64,000 nt of DNA from Seminavis robusta. Lineage: Eukaryota > Bacillariophyta > Bacillariophyceae > Naviculales > Naviculaceae. The translations under genes and the position numbers were made by a program. The notes beneath the pieces are model-generated. The model did not search any database. It saw only the letters and a list, made by a program, of their open reading frames with translations, and was not told where the DNA came from. The stretch is taken from NCBI GenBank assembly GCA_903772945.1, contig CAICTM010000137.1:1-64000 (forward strand), in the 5' to 3' direction. Below, piece after piece: positions 11,573-22,331 of the stretch; the first letter of the stretch is position 1; each line of letters opens with the position of its first letter.

Positions 11573-12817
11573 ATGAAGTTCCAAAACGCATGGAGAACCA
11601 CCACGCAACCCAAACAGGGACGGCGGAATAGAAAAGCTTCACTTCTAGTAGGTCATCAATCCACCACTGCAACAGAACTTGCCCGAAGTAGCCCGGAAGA
11701 CCCAGCCCGAGAGTTCAAGGAACGGGGCGACCGGTTCATGGCTCAAAGACAATACAGAGATGCGTTCCAACAATACTCCGAAACACTGGCAGTACGAAAG
11801 GCCAAATTGGGAGAAGAACATTCCCTCGTAGCTGATGCTTACTGCGTCATGGCTTTTAGCCGCCAAGCCGAGGGACAATTAGTAGTATCATGGAAGTTCT
11901 ACAACCTTGCACTGGAAATACAGTGCAAGTTGTTCGGTGATGACTCTCTGCCAGTTTCCAAGACCTACACATCCATTGGATTGCTCTTGAGTGAAATGCG
12001 CAGATACGAAGATGCCATTCTGCACTATCGCATGTCACTGCAGATCCAAGAGACTGTCAAAGGTGGTGACCGCCTTTCCATTGCCAAGATCAACCTGAGC
12101 TGTGGCAATTGCTACCGCAAGCTAGGGGATTACAACAACGCCAACTGGTACTTGAAGAATGCTTTGAGTGGCTTTGAACGCTGTTCCGGTGACAAGATTC
12201 TTGAAACTGCTGCCTGCTACACCTCACTGGCTCTAGTCTTCCAAATGCAAAACCAGTATGAGATGGCCTTCCAACACCATGAGTTGGCCATGATTACCCG
12301 AAGTGCCTACAGGGAAGGTATGCCACTTGAGATTGCTGCCGGCTACGTAAACATGGGTCGTTGTCGCAAGGGACAATGTCGATTTGAGGAAGCCATCGAG
12401 TTGTTTCGAAATGCCCTGATTGTCCTCTTGGTAACATACGGAGAGAATCACCCAGAAACAGCTACTTGCTTGGTCAGCTTGGGAAAGTGCCTACAGGAAC
12501 AGGATCAGATCGAGGAAGCCATGAAGCACTATCACCAGGCTGAAGCTGCTCTGGTGAACTCCTTAGGCGAGACCGCACCACAGTTGGTTCAAGTTTACGG
12601 AAAGTTGCACCAATGTTACCTCAAGATGGATGACACGGACAGGGCTTCCAGCTACAAGAAAAAGGCAAAAAGAAGTTTTCCTGAGCTCAAAGCTGGTAAG
12701 GAAATGGGGGCATCCAAGCATGCCACCCACAAGCAAACCAAAGAATCCACCAAGCCAAAGAGCGTGAAGGGAGCCAGACCCGCCATCAAAAGGTCGAACA
12801 GTGCCGTTGCGGCCTGA
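11573..12817 (+). CDS. TPR protein, kinesin-light-chain-like repeats
   Basis: Single-exon 414-aa protein. Residues about 45-375 are successive ~42-residue helical repeats with a TPR / kinesin-light-chain look, for example AREFKERGDRFMAQRQYRDA, EMRRYEDAILHYRMSLQIQE, CRFEEAIELFRNALIVL and DQIEEAMKHYHQAEAALVNS. No catalytic domain or signal peptide is seen. The ~60-residue C-terminal tail is Lys-rich and disordered-looking. By family it is a protein-interaction scaffold; partners are unknown. It is clearly paralogous to the TPR protein at 42973-44658, sharing the repeat order and the AYC.MA...SWK(F/Y)Y.LA block. That gene has an N-myristoylation signal which this one lacks, so the two may sit in different compartments. 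The ATG at 11573 has an ACAACATG context. Confidence 0.85.
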   Translation: MKFQNAWRTTTQPKQGRRNRKASLLVGHQSTTATELARSSPEDPAREFKERGDRFMAQRQYRDAFQQYSETLAVRKAKLGEEHSLVADAYCVMAFSRQAEGQLVVSWKFYNLALEIQCKLFGDDSLPVSKTYTSIGLLLSEMRRYEDAILHYRMSLQIQETVKGGDRLSIAKINLSCGNCYRKLGDYNNANWYLKNALSGFERCSGDKILETAACYTSLALVFQMQNQYEMAFQHHELAMITRSAYREGMPLEIAAGYVNMGRCRKGQCRFEEAIELFRNALIVLLVTYGENHPETATCLVSLGKCLQEQDQIEEAMKHYHQAEAALVNSLGETAPQLVQVYGKLHQCYLKMDDTDRASSYKKKAKRSFPELKAGKEMGASKHATHKQTKESTKPKSVKGARPAIKRSNSAVAA

Positions 12818-13073
12818 ACACGACACGTTTTGGACACTAATGATAATTTGTAAATATCACAAAGGGAAGGGTTGCACCCTGATGAAAACTAAAGATAGTG
12901 CTTGCTATTGCTATTTTAATATATGTTATGATAAAGTACATCCTTCCATGCTCATAGCAGCAGTTCGACGGTACCAGTACCTGTTTTGTTGTCAGTGTGC
13001 ACGTACAACACGTTTAATGAAGCGAACCTTTGTTTTGTGTCGTCAAAGTTTGCAGGCTCGAACGCCTCTCTCG

Positions 13074-14459
13074 CTAGACCATGTCACAAAGGCCCAGGTC
13101 AAACCAATCTTCAGTCTGTTCGGACCCATCCTGGCAGGATCTTAGTTCTTGGTCAACGAGATCTCCCACAAAAGACCACGAACCCGCCGAGGAAGCGGTG
13201 GCGCCTCCTGAGCTTCCGACTTCATCCCGACCAGCGTGGTTGCTTCCGTCGTCGTCATCGTCGTCGTCGTCGTGTGCTCGTTGACTTTCCGCTAGGACTT
13301 CGACAACTGTAGAGGGGTCATTTTCTTCGCGCAGAAGCGCATCCTCTTCACCAGTGCTGGGGCTTTCAATGTCCACTTTGGCATCATTGTAAAGCACAGT
13401 CTGATTTCCCTCCGAATTCTCAACCCCCGTTAACGGGGCCTCATCTTCGTGCAGCAGTGCATCCACTTCAGCACTACACGTACCATCCACTTCGGTATCA
13501 ATTGTGGACGGGGGCTTGTCTTCGAGCAGTGATGCATCAGCCATGAGCACTGGCGCTTTCGCCGAGACCTCTACAAATGCAGGGGAGGCCTTGTCGTCGT
13601 ACAGCGGCGCATCTACTTCTGCTTGATGGTAAAGCGCGCTCTGGCTTCCATCCGACTTCTCAACCACTGTTGACGGGGCCTCGTCTTCGTGCAGCGAAGA
13701 ATCAACTTCAGCCCTACCATCCATTTCGGCATCAACTGTAGACGCGTCATCCATGAGCGCTTGTTCTTCTTCAGCCATGAGAGCTTGTTCTTCGGCCATG
13801 AATGCTTGTTCTTCAGCCATGAGCACTTGTTCTTCAGCTGTGATTTCGTCATCCCCTCCCAGCAAGAAATCCAGCGCCAACTCTTCATTCCAATCGGATC
13901 TAACCAAGGCAGCAAGGGCGTGACCCTTGTCGAATCCCATGTCCATAAATCTGGTCACCCTTTTTTCAGTACCAGCATAGATGGTCGTCATGTACTCGGC
14001 CTCGTTTACAAACCGGATTCGATTTTCCCGAAAGTCATCCGCGGCGTCTTCGTTTCCAGGTGAATCATCCACAATCGGATCTTCCATGACAGCAAATACG
14101 GCAAGCAGTAAACTGTGAAGAGTCCACGCAGGATTCCAGGCATCCGTAAAGCAATCAAGAACCACCTTGCCGCTTTCCAACACCACGTTGGGATGCCAAA
14201 TGCTGGTTTCGAAATGGAACGACGGCGCCGCGAAGGGATAGTCTTCAGGAACCTTTATCTGGAGAGTTAAGATCCCTTTTCTGTACGGAGAGTTCAGAGG
14301 CCCCGCAATCACGGCTTGGAAGGTGAATGGGTCGTCTCTGCTTGGGAACACATGTAGTCGGCCTCCAGTGCTCTTTGTAATCCCATCGGTATCATGCAGC
14401 ATCTGGGCTTTCTCCTGCTCCAACCTTCTCATCAATATATACACCTTGTCTTCACTCAT
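13074..14459 (-). CDS. UBE2K-like E2 fold plus UBA domain, active-site Cys absent
   Basis: 461-aa single-exon protein. Residues about 5-163 are an E2 ubiquitin-conjugating fold with the GP-x-x-SPY turn, the PEDYPFAAPSFHF strand and the HPN motif (89-91). Residues 165-202 are a UBA domain (RFMDMGFDKGHALAALVRSD, then a LALDFLLGG end). E2 followed by C-terminal UBA is the UBE2K (E2-25K) layout. The canonical G-x-I-C-L-D active site reads GKVVLDCF: the catalytic Cys position is Val100, and the nearest Cys is 103, just past the conserved Asp. The rest is an acidic repetitive tail (about 205-461) with AEEQALM units and HEDEAPSTVVE-type repeats. It may be an inactive, UEV-like ubiquitin-binding adaptor, or use Cys103 in an unusual way. 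Confidence 0.88.
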   Translation of the reverse strand: MSEDKVYILMRRLEQEKAQMLHDTDGITKSTGGRLHVFPSRDDPFTFQAVIAGPLNSPYRKGILTLQIKVPEDYPFAAPSFHFETSIWHPNVVLESGKVVLDCFTDAWNPAWTLHSLLLAVFAVMEDPIVDDSPGNEDAADDFRENRIRFVNEAEYMTTIYAGTEKRVTRFMDMGFDKGHALAALVRSDWNEELALDFLLGGDDEITAEEQVLMAEEQAFMAEEQALMAEEEQALMDDASTVDAEMDGRAEVDSSLHEDEAPSTVVEKSDGSQSALYHQAEVDAPLYDDKASPAFVEVSAKAPVLMADASLLEDKPPSTIDTEVDGTCSAEVDALLHEDEAPLTGVENSEGNQTVLYNDAKVDIESPSTGEEDALLREENDPSTVVEVLAESQRAHDDDDDDDDGSNHAGRDEVGSSGGATASSAGSWSFVGDLVDQELRSCQDGSEQTEDWFDLGLCDMV

Positions 14460-16969
14460 GGTCGTTGTTGGCTGTCTGTGCTCCAGTTATAATGGCGGCT
14501 GGGAGGGGGGAGATCAATCAATGAGGATGTACTGTAGGTACCTTCGCTATCTGGAAACCTCTCTCTTTCCTATCCCCTTTCCACTTTCCATCAAGACAGC
14601 GTGGCGAGATACTTTAGAATAGAAGTTTACCATACGGTATTTTGAATCGGGTTTACTATGGATTAGAGAGAGCTAAGAGGAGGACGGAGACAGAGGTCAA
14701 GGGGGGCACGACGCAGGAACGCAAGGCAGGCAATCAAGGGCGCAAGCAGGGCAACATGGAAACCAAGGATAGGGGTGAAGGCAGGAGGGCAGGGAGGAGC
14801 AAAGGAGCAAGACTAGCGGAAGAGATCGAGGGCACCACAGTCATCCCAACGCTTGGAAACCTTGAGAGCGGAGACACGGGAGCCTCTCAAACACAATGTC
14901 GTGGCACGGGCAAGAGCTATGCTCAACCTGGCCGAGATATGGTATGCATTGCTTCTTTCGTGCGACAGACCGCAAATGGTTGTTGTATGATTGTGTTGCA
15001 CGACTGGTTGTTGATTGTGTTGCAAGCTGGAAGCCCTAATCTTAACGCTACGTATTGCTACGTCCGCGCGCGGCGGGGTGTGTGCGGGCAGATTTCGCAT
15101 CGTGACACCGCAAGGAACGGAAACTGCCAAGCTACCAGCGGGAAGACAGGTAAACTTTACTCATGAAGACTTAAGGAACACCACGTTAATCCTTTGAAAA
15201 CCTTCTATTCATCTACCGTAATAGCACCTACTGTCATCAGTGCTGGTGCCATAGTGCCATACGGCTACAGTGCTTGTTGTTGGATAACCTGCCAAACCTG
15301 ACAATATTCTCTTCTATCTACTACTAGCTAGCTATTAGTATGTTGTCGTTGTCATCTATCGGGCACAGGCTATTAGTAGCGATAGCGTAGTGACTTCCTG
15401 TTGTCGCCGTAGTGGTAGCAGCAATACTTGTAGCGGTTGTGTGGTCGTTCAGTTGTTATATCGATTGCTTCGGTTGACTGGCTTCGGTGTACTCTTGTTT
15501 CTTCTCCCAGATCTTTCAAAATCACTGCTTTGCCAATGGACGCAACTCGTTTGCTGCGTTTGGCGCTTTGCACTCCCTAGTTTTCAAAGCGCAAGTTCTT
15601 GTGTGACAGTCTTGCCGTCGGTCTTGCATGACAGTCCTGTCGTCGGACCATTCGATGCAGTGTAATCGGCCTGTAATTCCTCGTCTTTCTGTGCCGGATT
15701 CTTTCCGTCGCACCTCTCCTCTATCAGCACTCATTCGATCGTCTGATAGTGGGGCTAGGAACTCCCACAGAAGTACCTCTGTGGCGATTCTTCTTCTAGT
15801 GTAGATTCGGACACGCGGATTCGGACACCTTTGGCTTCTGAGCTTTCATTGGTGGTATCATTAGGGGAAGCTAGGTCTGTCTGGGCTTTGGTCTGGGCTC
15901 TGGAAATGACTTCCACCACTGCCACTGATGGCAGAAGGTCCAAAAACAAGAGAAAAAGGATACCTCCAGTTCATTAGCCGCTCAGATATTACACAGCCAC
16001 AAAATAGACTTCTAGTTGCAACCGCTGTGACCGCCATGTCTTGGTTGACAAAGTTGGCTTTGAGAGTATCCTCTGGATGCTGCTAGGAGTGTGACAAAGT
16101 GGCCATCTATGAAGGAGGGAGGTGTGTCCAATAAAAAATGAGGCTTGACGGCTTGTTTTTATTGTGATGCTGTTTCAAGCACGTTTTCTCTGGCGAGTTG
16201 CGAAAGGGTGGGAAATTTTGAATTGAATCATTGGATTCAAATGCTGTTTTGGGATGGTTCCATGCTGTTCCGTGCCTTCAGTCAACTTTACCTGTCTTAT
16301 TTTACTTTACTGGTTTCGCAGCTGGTAGCAAGGGCTGTCACAGTTGCACAGGGTTCTGGCTCGGGACGAAGCATTTCACCCAAAGAGGCTAGAAAGGGAT
16401 GAAAAGATCCGCGGCAGAACTCGACCCGCATGGGCCTTGGAGGTCTTCTATTGTGGGAATGAAGTTAGTTTGTCTAGCTAGCTAGCACACTGTGGACTCT
16501 CAGAGAGATGGCAAAAAGATCTCTTGATCCGCTTACTGGCTGTATTGTAACGGCAACGGATGGGAGGTAAGTGCCGTACAAGTCTTGTTACAAGTGATGG
16601 GAGTGATGTGCGTCAGCTATGTAGCACTCCGAAGAGGAAATGGGAAGAGTAGTACAAAACTATCACTGTAACTTCAGTGACGATTGGACCTCGCTTTTGC
16701 TTTGGTTCAGCGTTGGGCTGCACGTACGTAGAAAGCAACTCATACCATACCCAAGCTATCGGCGCCATCCATAGCGAAGGAAGCAATATGCAGCAACCCC
16801 AAGTAGTCAATACAAAAATTAATTGATGGCCAACCCCTGGAATGGTTGATATTTGTTCCTTGGATCAATTTTGCAAAACTGGTGCGGTATCGTTTGTACA
16901 AGCCATTGATTGCGAAAGAAATCACAAGGGTGGGGAGATGAGGACCTTCTCTTCTTGGTTGGAACAAGC
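14460..16969. other. Intergenic region
   Basis: No supportable gene. Open frames here (for example 14642-15166, Lys/Gly/Glu-rich) have no domain or paralogue. The first few hundred bases should include the promoter of the minus-strand E2-UBA gene. CTAG clusters occur near 15320 and 16470. The last ~130 bases, downstream of the 7TM gene, remain similar to sequence past the stop of its inverted copy at 22.33 kb, so they belong to the duplicated block. Confidence 0.5.
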
Positions 16970-17110
16970 TTAAGGTTCATCATCATAACCATCATTGAGT
17001 GGTGCACTATGTTGTCGTTGTGGTTCCTGTTGTAGTGGTTTGAAACTTTTGGCCTCTTCGACCTCCTCCATGTGGAAGGATGGGGCGGATGGTGATTCCA
17101 TGGAGGGTTG
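16970..17110 (-). other. Former C-terminal tail of minus-strand 7TM receptor
   Basis: Immediately after the TAG stop of the minus-strand receptor the same frame stays open for 46 codons to a TAA. It encodes a tail (SMESPSAPSFHMEEVEEAK... NDGYDDEP) homologous to the C-terminus of the plus-strand copy (AMESSSVPSFQMEEDEEAK... DGYDDEH). This is a truncated remnant unless the stop is read through or spliced out. Confidence 0.8.
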
Positions 17111-18682
17111 CTATTGTTTGTTGGGATTTGTTGTCGTGTGAATTTGTACTTGTGGAGTTTGCTGTTGTGGTTGTTCAGTGCTTGGTGTGGGCTTGGCGTT
17201 TTTGGAGCAGATTCTGGAGATAGTGGACATGGCCGGTGGTGGTATACGTGCCACAATTTGTTTGTAGATCCAAAAAATAGACTTGTCTGGTTCTACAGTT
17301 CTCCATCGCTTGGCTTTGCCCCGTGCTGTTGTAACATCCAATCAATCAATCAATCAATCGATCGAATTTCAATGAGTCAAACAAACAAAGACAAGATAGG
17401 AGAGTTTAGCATCTGTTCCGTCAATCAACCAATCGATCCACAACATCACACAACAACCATCCCGTGGAACCACTTACTGTAAATGAAAAAGTTGAAAAAA
17501 CCCTACGATCCATTATAAAATGAGAGCAAAATAGCTCGGTGAGATCAAACAATCCAATAAATACATAAATCACTGTGCCATCCCCTCCTTCCAGCTGGTC
17601 GGGAAATCACTTGCCTGAATGGGGAAAAATACAAAAAAAAGGATGGTCAAGGCGTAAAAGCCCGGTTCTAGCTTTTTGTGAATCAGCTCTGAGCTCTTGA
17701 ATGCTTGCGACACGATGATGGTCATGAGTGGCCAAAAGAAGCTTTGAAAGTATGCCAATGTGTAAAGGACGGCTTGGATTCCCACCTCTTGAATCCGTTT
17801 GTTGTTGGGATCATCTGTTGTCGTGGTGGAAGAGATGGATCTAGCTGCAGTGCTAGTTTGGCTGGTTCGGTCGTTGTTATTTTCAAATCGATATTGGCTG
17901 CTCTTTTGGAGGGTGCTTCTGACTTTGGCAAACACCAGAGCCGCTGTGAGGAATCCTGCCATGGAAAACAAAAAATAGATGGGTCCCGACATGGTCACGA
18001 GTAGTTTAAAGGTGGACTCGGACGATCGGGTACACTCGACCTCTGGCGAATCAATACATCCCCAGGGCCAGGTCGCATAGATACAGAGATTGTTAATAGC
18101 GGGTGTGGGATTGATGGATTGTGTGGCGACTGCGGCCACTTCAATGGCCAAGGTGGCGAAGATGGCCACGACATGCCCTGCCATTTCCAAATGGGGTCGT
18201 CTGGCAAAATCGGCTTCTCTCCAATTTCGTACGACAACCAAATAGTAGTAGATGCTTAGATAGGCATTGTAACAACATCCCATTTTGCTGCCCACCAGCA
18301 TGAAAAAGCCAATGCCGGCACATGAAGCGAAACTGCCCACAGCACCTGCTAACCCCAAAAAGGAAGGAATCAAATATGGCATTACCAGGAGACTCATACT
18401 AGAAATCCAGTCGGACAAACTCAGACAAAACAGCAGTCGATGCATCAGTTTGGTGCGCACCTCCGGATAAGCCATGTACATGATACAGGAAGACCCAAGC
18501 AAGGACAACAAACTCGACAAAGAACCAATCAACAAGACGGGAATGTATCGAGCATCTTCCAACACAGGGATTGACCCATTGTCAAACAACTCGATGGACA
18601 TCTTGTAGTGTTGGATGGTCTTCTCCGGCTCTGATAATTGTGATGGAACAGCTGAACGCAGGCTCTTTGGCGCTTCTTCCAT
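17111..18682 (-). CDS. 7TM receptor, cAMP-receptor-like (GPCR), copy 1
   Basis: Three exons inferred: 18682-17615, 17502-17478 and 17325-17111 (435 aa). The first intron is GC-AG (GCAAGT...TAG, 112 nt), the second GT-AG (152 nt). Seven hydrophobic segments are visible, from VLLIGSLSSLLSLLGSSCIM (TM1) through LFFVFFPIQ-GFFNFFIY (TM7, split by intron 1). The TM1-TM2 SLSDWISS block, paired extracellular Cys and the G-x-x-N-x-x-(I/V)Y end of TM7 resemble the Dictyostelium cAMP-receptor-like family, so a G-protein-coupled role in the plasma membrane is likely; the ligand is unknown. The tail ends at a TAG where the paralogue continues. The gene diverges from its near-identical copy at 20633-22331. 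Confidence 0.85.
17478..17502 (-). other. 25-nt micro-exon of 7TM receptor copy 1
   Basis: These 25 bases read GGT TTT TTC AAC TTT TTC, ATT TAC, A and encode GFFNFFIY plus one base of the next codon. They lie between a TAG acceptor and a GTAAGTG donor. Joining CAG | exon | CAC keeps the frame into the cytoplasmic tail and completes TM7. The same arrangement is conserved in the paralogue. Confidence 0.8.
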
Positions 18683-19757
18683 GGAACAGATCGATGCGAC
18701 GGCTTGAGGGTCTCCAACCTTATTTCCCTGTTTGCCAAGGTAACCGGAGTTACCGCTCCGCCGGCTTAAACTTTCGAAGCGCCAACCCTACGATTCGATT
18801 CAAATCGAATTGACTTGACTTGTTTTGAGGTGATCCCGCAAGAATGATTCAATCCTGTCTTGCTGTGTGGCCAGTTCTCGGCATTGGTTTTTCATGATGT
18901 GAAGCCCTCCAACCCAGTTTGCGCCAAGAACAAATTGCATCAAGCTGATGCCAACCAAAAGGTTCTTGGAATTGGCAAGTCTGCCAAAACAGGTAGCTAA
19001 CTATCGTGCATGGCTGGTGGTGGACACGGGTGCGTGCAGCCCAAAGCTTCGTTTTGGCTGGCTACAGTCCGTATTGGCTGGGTGTGGTTTTGCAAGCTTG
19101 AATGATTGAGGTCTCCGTCAAAGAACTTGAAGGGCCCCTCCTCCTCCTGGTGGATGAAAGTTTCCGTCATTACAGGCATGTCGGCCCACAAGACCTGGAA
19201 GTGGCCCGTTCTTCACGCAAAGAAACGTGCTTGACTGGATCGAATCAACGTGGTGACCTTCTAACATCATGGATTGTAGGCCCACTAGCTAGAGCTAAAA
19301 GTAACTTGTTTGACTTGGCCAGCTCAAGTTATGGTTGCTACGGTATTGCTAGCTAGCTAGAAGCAGTTCTAACCGAAACCCACGAAGGCAGCCACCAACA
19401 GGGTTACGGTGATGGAATGATCATCCCTACCCTTGTTTCTTTGAAAGACGAGCTCCGAATATGGTATCTTGGTATCTCGAGGTACCGGCAACCTTCTTGC
19501 TCCAAAGCACGACAAAATGAACCATACAGCACCACCTTAGCAGGTCAATCTGTGATGGCGTGTTGTAAAATTCGTTCCCCTACGGTGGCTTTCTTGACGG
19601 TCGGATTGTGTTGTTGAAACTATAAGGTCTGAATTATTTGTTCTATAACGATACAATCTATCTTCTGTGAGATGATACAATATTTATTATGTGCAGTATG
19701 TGCAGGATCTGTTTGTTGTTGCAGACGACGCAGTACTATGGTACTCCTAGTTGCGTT
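18683..19757. other. Spacer upstream of minus-strand 7TM gene
   Basis: No supportable gene. It should hold the promoter of the minus-strand receptor in its left part. CTAG clusters occur near 19285 and 19345. Short open frames have no recognisable features. Confidence 0.45.
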
Positions 19758-20072
19758 TTATTCAAACACCGTTTCCATGGGCGGAAGGGATTGGGAGCTG
19801 GTTCGATGAGACGAAGAAGAGGCTTTGTAGATTTCTTGGTGTCGTCGGCGCTTGCTGCTTCTAGTATTATTTGTGGAGGGAACTTGTCCGATGCCTTCAA
19901 TACTGATGCTTTCGGTGCTGGCTCGGGTGGGTGATCGTTGGCGACTGCAGGCGTTGCGGGGTGTGTTGGCGGGAAGGACCCTCCGTCTCGACGGGCTGGG
20001 AGCGTTGTTGCTCTTATTTCCAGAAGGGATGATTCCCATGCCTCGAATGTATGTGGTGGTGGTGGTACTCAT
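19758..20072 (-). CDS. Small hypothetical protein, Ser/Arg-rich
   Basis: 104-aa open frame rich in Ser, Arg, Thr and Pro with no recognised domain, signal peptide or membrane segment. Three points favour a real gene: codon choice looks like that of neighbouring genes, the ATG follows a C/A-rich leader, and 50-80 nt upstream is a TCACAATTTT...CCAACCGAC block almost identical to the one before the TPR gene at 44658. Against it: small size, low complexity and no homologue visible here. It lies between the two divergent 7TM genes. It could also be the first exon of a longer gene. Confidence 0.42.
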   Translation of the reverse strand: MSTTTTTYIRGMGIIPSGNKSNNAPSPSRRRVLPANTPRNACSRQRSPTRASTESISIEGIGQVPSTNNTRSSKRRRHQEIYKASSSSHRTSSQSLPPMETVFE

Positions 20073-20119
20073 GTGGGTGGATGAATGAGGGTGGTGGTTG
20101 ATGTTTGGGGCAATCTTTT

Positions 20120-20150
20120 GTTCTGGTGGTCGGTTGGAAAAAATTGTGAG
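20120..20150 (-). promoter_or_regulatory. Initiator-like TCACAATTTT element
   Basis: On the minus strand this reads CTCACAATTTT then TTCCAACCGACC. It is nearly the same as 44742-44711 before another gene. It sits 50-80 nt upstream of the ATG at 20072. Confidence 0.4.
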
Positions 20151-20632
20151 CAGACTTGGCTGCAGAGGTCAAAGCTGTGTGTCGTTTTTGTCCAAACAAG
20201 CGTAGAGCTCGGAACTTGGGACTGGACCTTTTGGATCTTGGTGGGTTGTTGAAGGTAAATCTGCTTGTGCTCCTCAAAATTGGTGTATAGATATTTGAGT
20301 ACAATCATACTCCGCGTTCTAGTTTTTACGACAGTCTGGTTTGCCCGATATATCGACAGTACAAAATTGGATAGTACAGGAATTGGGTTGCTGGTTTCCA
20401 CATGAACATGGTGACATGGTGAAGCTCTGGCGAATAAATGACTAAAGCCCTACTTCCAACCCAGCAAGACGGGATTATTACGGGATCAGCTTTATCGCTT
20501 GATCCCATACGTGCATGTGCTGCAGCAGGGTTGGGAAAAGGTTGGAGTTTCTCTTAGGGTTAAATTAAGGATCAATTCAAAACGACACCGTCACCTTGTA
20601 AAAGTTGACCAGTGATAAGTCACAGCCATCGC

Positions 20633-22331
20633 ATGCAAGAGCCATGGCAATTTGAGGAAGAGGCAGAGTCCACAAGAGGTGGAGACGACCATCCCAACAC
20701 TTTGCTACTCCTACGCTACTACAAGATGTCCCTCGAGGAGTTGTTTGCCAGTGGGTCTGTCCCCATGTTGGAAGATGCTCGATACATTCCGGTCTTGTTG
20801 ATTGGTTCTTTGTCGAGTTTGTTGTCCTTGCTTGGGTCTTCCTGTATCATGTACATGGCTTATCAGGAGGCAAGAACAAAACTGATGCAACGACTGCTGT
20901 TTTGCCTCAGTCTATCCGATTGGATTTCCAGTATGAGTCTCCTGGTAATGCCATATTTGATTCCTTCCTTTTTGGGGTTAGCAGGTGCAGTGGGCAGTTT
21001 CGCATCGTGTGCCGGCGTTGGCTTTTTCATGCTGGTGGCCAGCAAAATGGGATGTTGCTACAATGCCTACCTCAGCATGTACTACTATTTGGTCGTTGTA
21101 CGAAATTGGAGAGAAGCCGATTTTTCCAGACGACCGCATTTGGAATTGGCAGGGCATGTCGTGGCCGTCGTGGTTACTTTGGCTATTGAAGTGGCTGCAG
21201 TCGCCACACAATCCATCAATCCCACTCCTGTCATTAACAATGTCTGTATCTATGCGACCTGGCCCTGGGGATGTATTGATTCGCCAGAGGTCGAATGTAC
21301 CAGATCGTCCGACTCCACCTTTAAACTCCTCGTGACCGTGTCTGGCCCAATCTATTTTTTGTTTTCCATGGCAGGATTCATCACTGCGGCTCTGGTGTTT
21401 GCCAAAGTCAGGAGTACCCTCCAAAAGAGCAGTCAATATCGATTTGAAAATAGAACCAGTCAGACGACAACTGCTGTGAGAACCAGCAATGGAGCGGTAT
21501 CCTCTACTACGACAACATCGGATCCCAACAACAAACGCATTCAAGAGGTGGGAATGCAAGCCGTCCTCTACACATTGGCATACTTTCAAAGCTTCTTTTG
21601 GCCACTCATGACCGTCATCTTGTCCCAAACATTCAAAGACTCGGAGATGATTCACAAAAAACTCGAGCCAGGCTTTTATGCCTTCACCATCCTCTTTTTT
21701 GTATTTTATCCCATTCAGGCAAGTTCTTTCGGATCATGCACTTTCGATGGCAGAGTGTAATTGGGTTAATCTCACCATGCCTTTCTGGCTCTCGTTCATT
21801 TTATGGGCCATAGGGTTTTTTCAACTTTTTCGTTTACAGTAAGTGGGTCCATGGATGAATGGATGGTGTGTGATGTTGTGGATCGATTGGTTGATTAATG
21901 GAACAGATGCTAACTCTGCTATCTTGTCTTTGCTCGTTTCACTAATTGTGTTAATTTGATTTGATGTTACAGCACGGGTCAAAGTCAAGCGATGGAGAAC
22001 TGTAGAACCAGACAAGTCTATTTTCTGGATCTACAAACAAATTGTGGCGGGGATACCACCACCAGCCACGTCCACAATATCCAGAATCAGCACCAAATAT
22101 ACCAAACACACACCAAGCTCGGAACAACTGCAACAACCACAAGTACAGTTTAGCACAACAACAATTCCCCACCACCAACAACAACAACCCGCCATGGAAT
22201 CATCGTCTGTCCCCTCGTTCCAAATGGAGGAGGACGAAGAGGCCAAAACTTCGGAACAACTGCAAGAGGAAGAACCACAACAACCTACTACACCACTCGA
22301 GGATGGTGATGGTTATGATGATGAACATTAG
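20633..22331 (+). CDS. 7TM receptor, cAMP-receptor-like (GPCR), copy 2
   Basis: Three exons inferred: 20633-21718, 21814-21838 and 21973-22331 (489 aa). Met at 20726 is an alternative start that matches an internal Met of copy 1. Intron 1 is 95 nt and GC-AG (CAG|GCAAGT...ATAG), intron 2 is 134 nt and GT-AG. All seven membrane segments match copy 1 almost residue for residue; differences cluster in the N-terminus and in the Ser/Thr-rich third cytoplasmic loop, where this copy has RTSQTTTAVRTSNGAVSS. The micro-exon supplies GFFNFFVY at the end of TM7. The tail is Gln/Glu-rich and ends DGYDDEH. It is probably a plasma-membrane G-protein-coupled receptor with unknown ligand. Identity of coding and downstream sequence with copy 1 indicates a recent inverted duplication. 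Confidence 0.87.
21814..21838 (+). other. 25-nt micro-exon of 7TM receptor copy 2
   Basis: Encodes GFFNFFVY plus one base. It is bounded by ATAG at 21810-21813 and GTAAGT at 21839. The only coding difference from the copy 1 micro-exon is GTT for ATT. Without it, TM7 would end abruptly after PIQ. Confidence 0.82.

Noticed and set aside
14642-15166. 174-aa plus-strand open frame.
   Set aside because: Lys/Gly/Glu-biased, no domain, no initiator-like element, and codon use unlike the clear genes.
20978-21655. 225-aa minus-strand frame.
   Set aside because: Antisense shadow of the plus-strand 7TM receptor exon 1.
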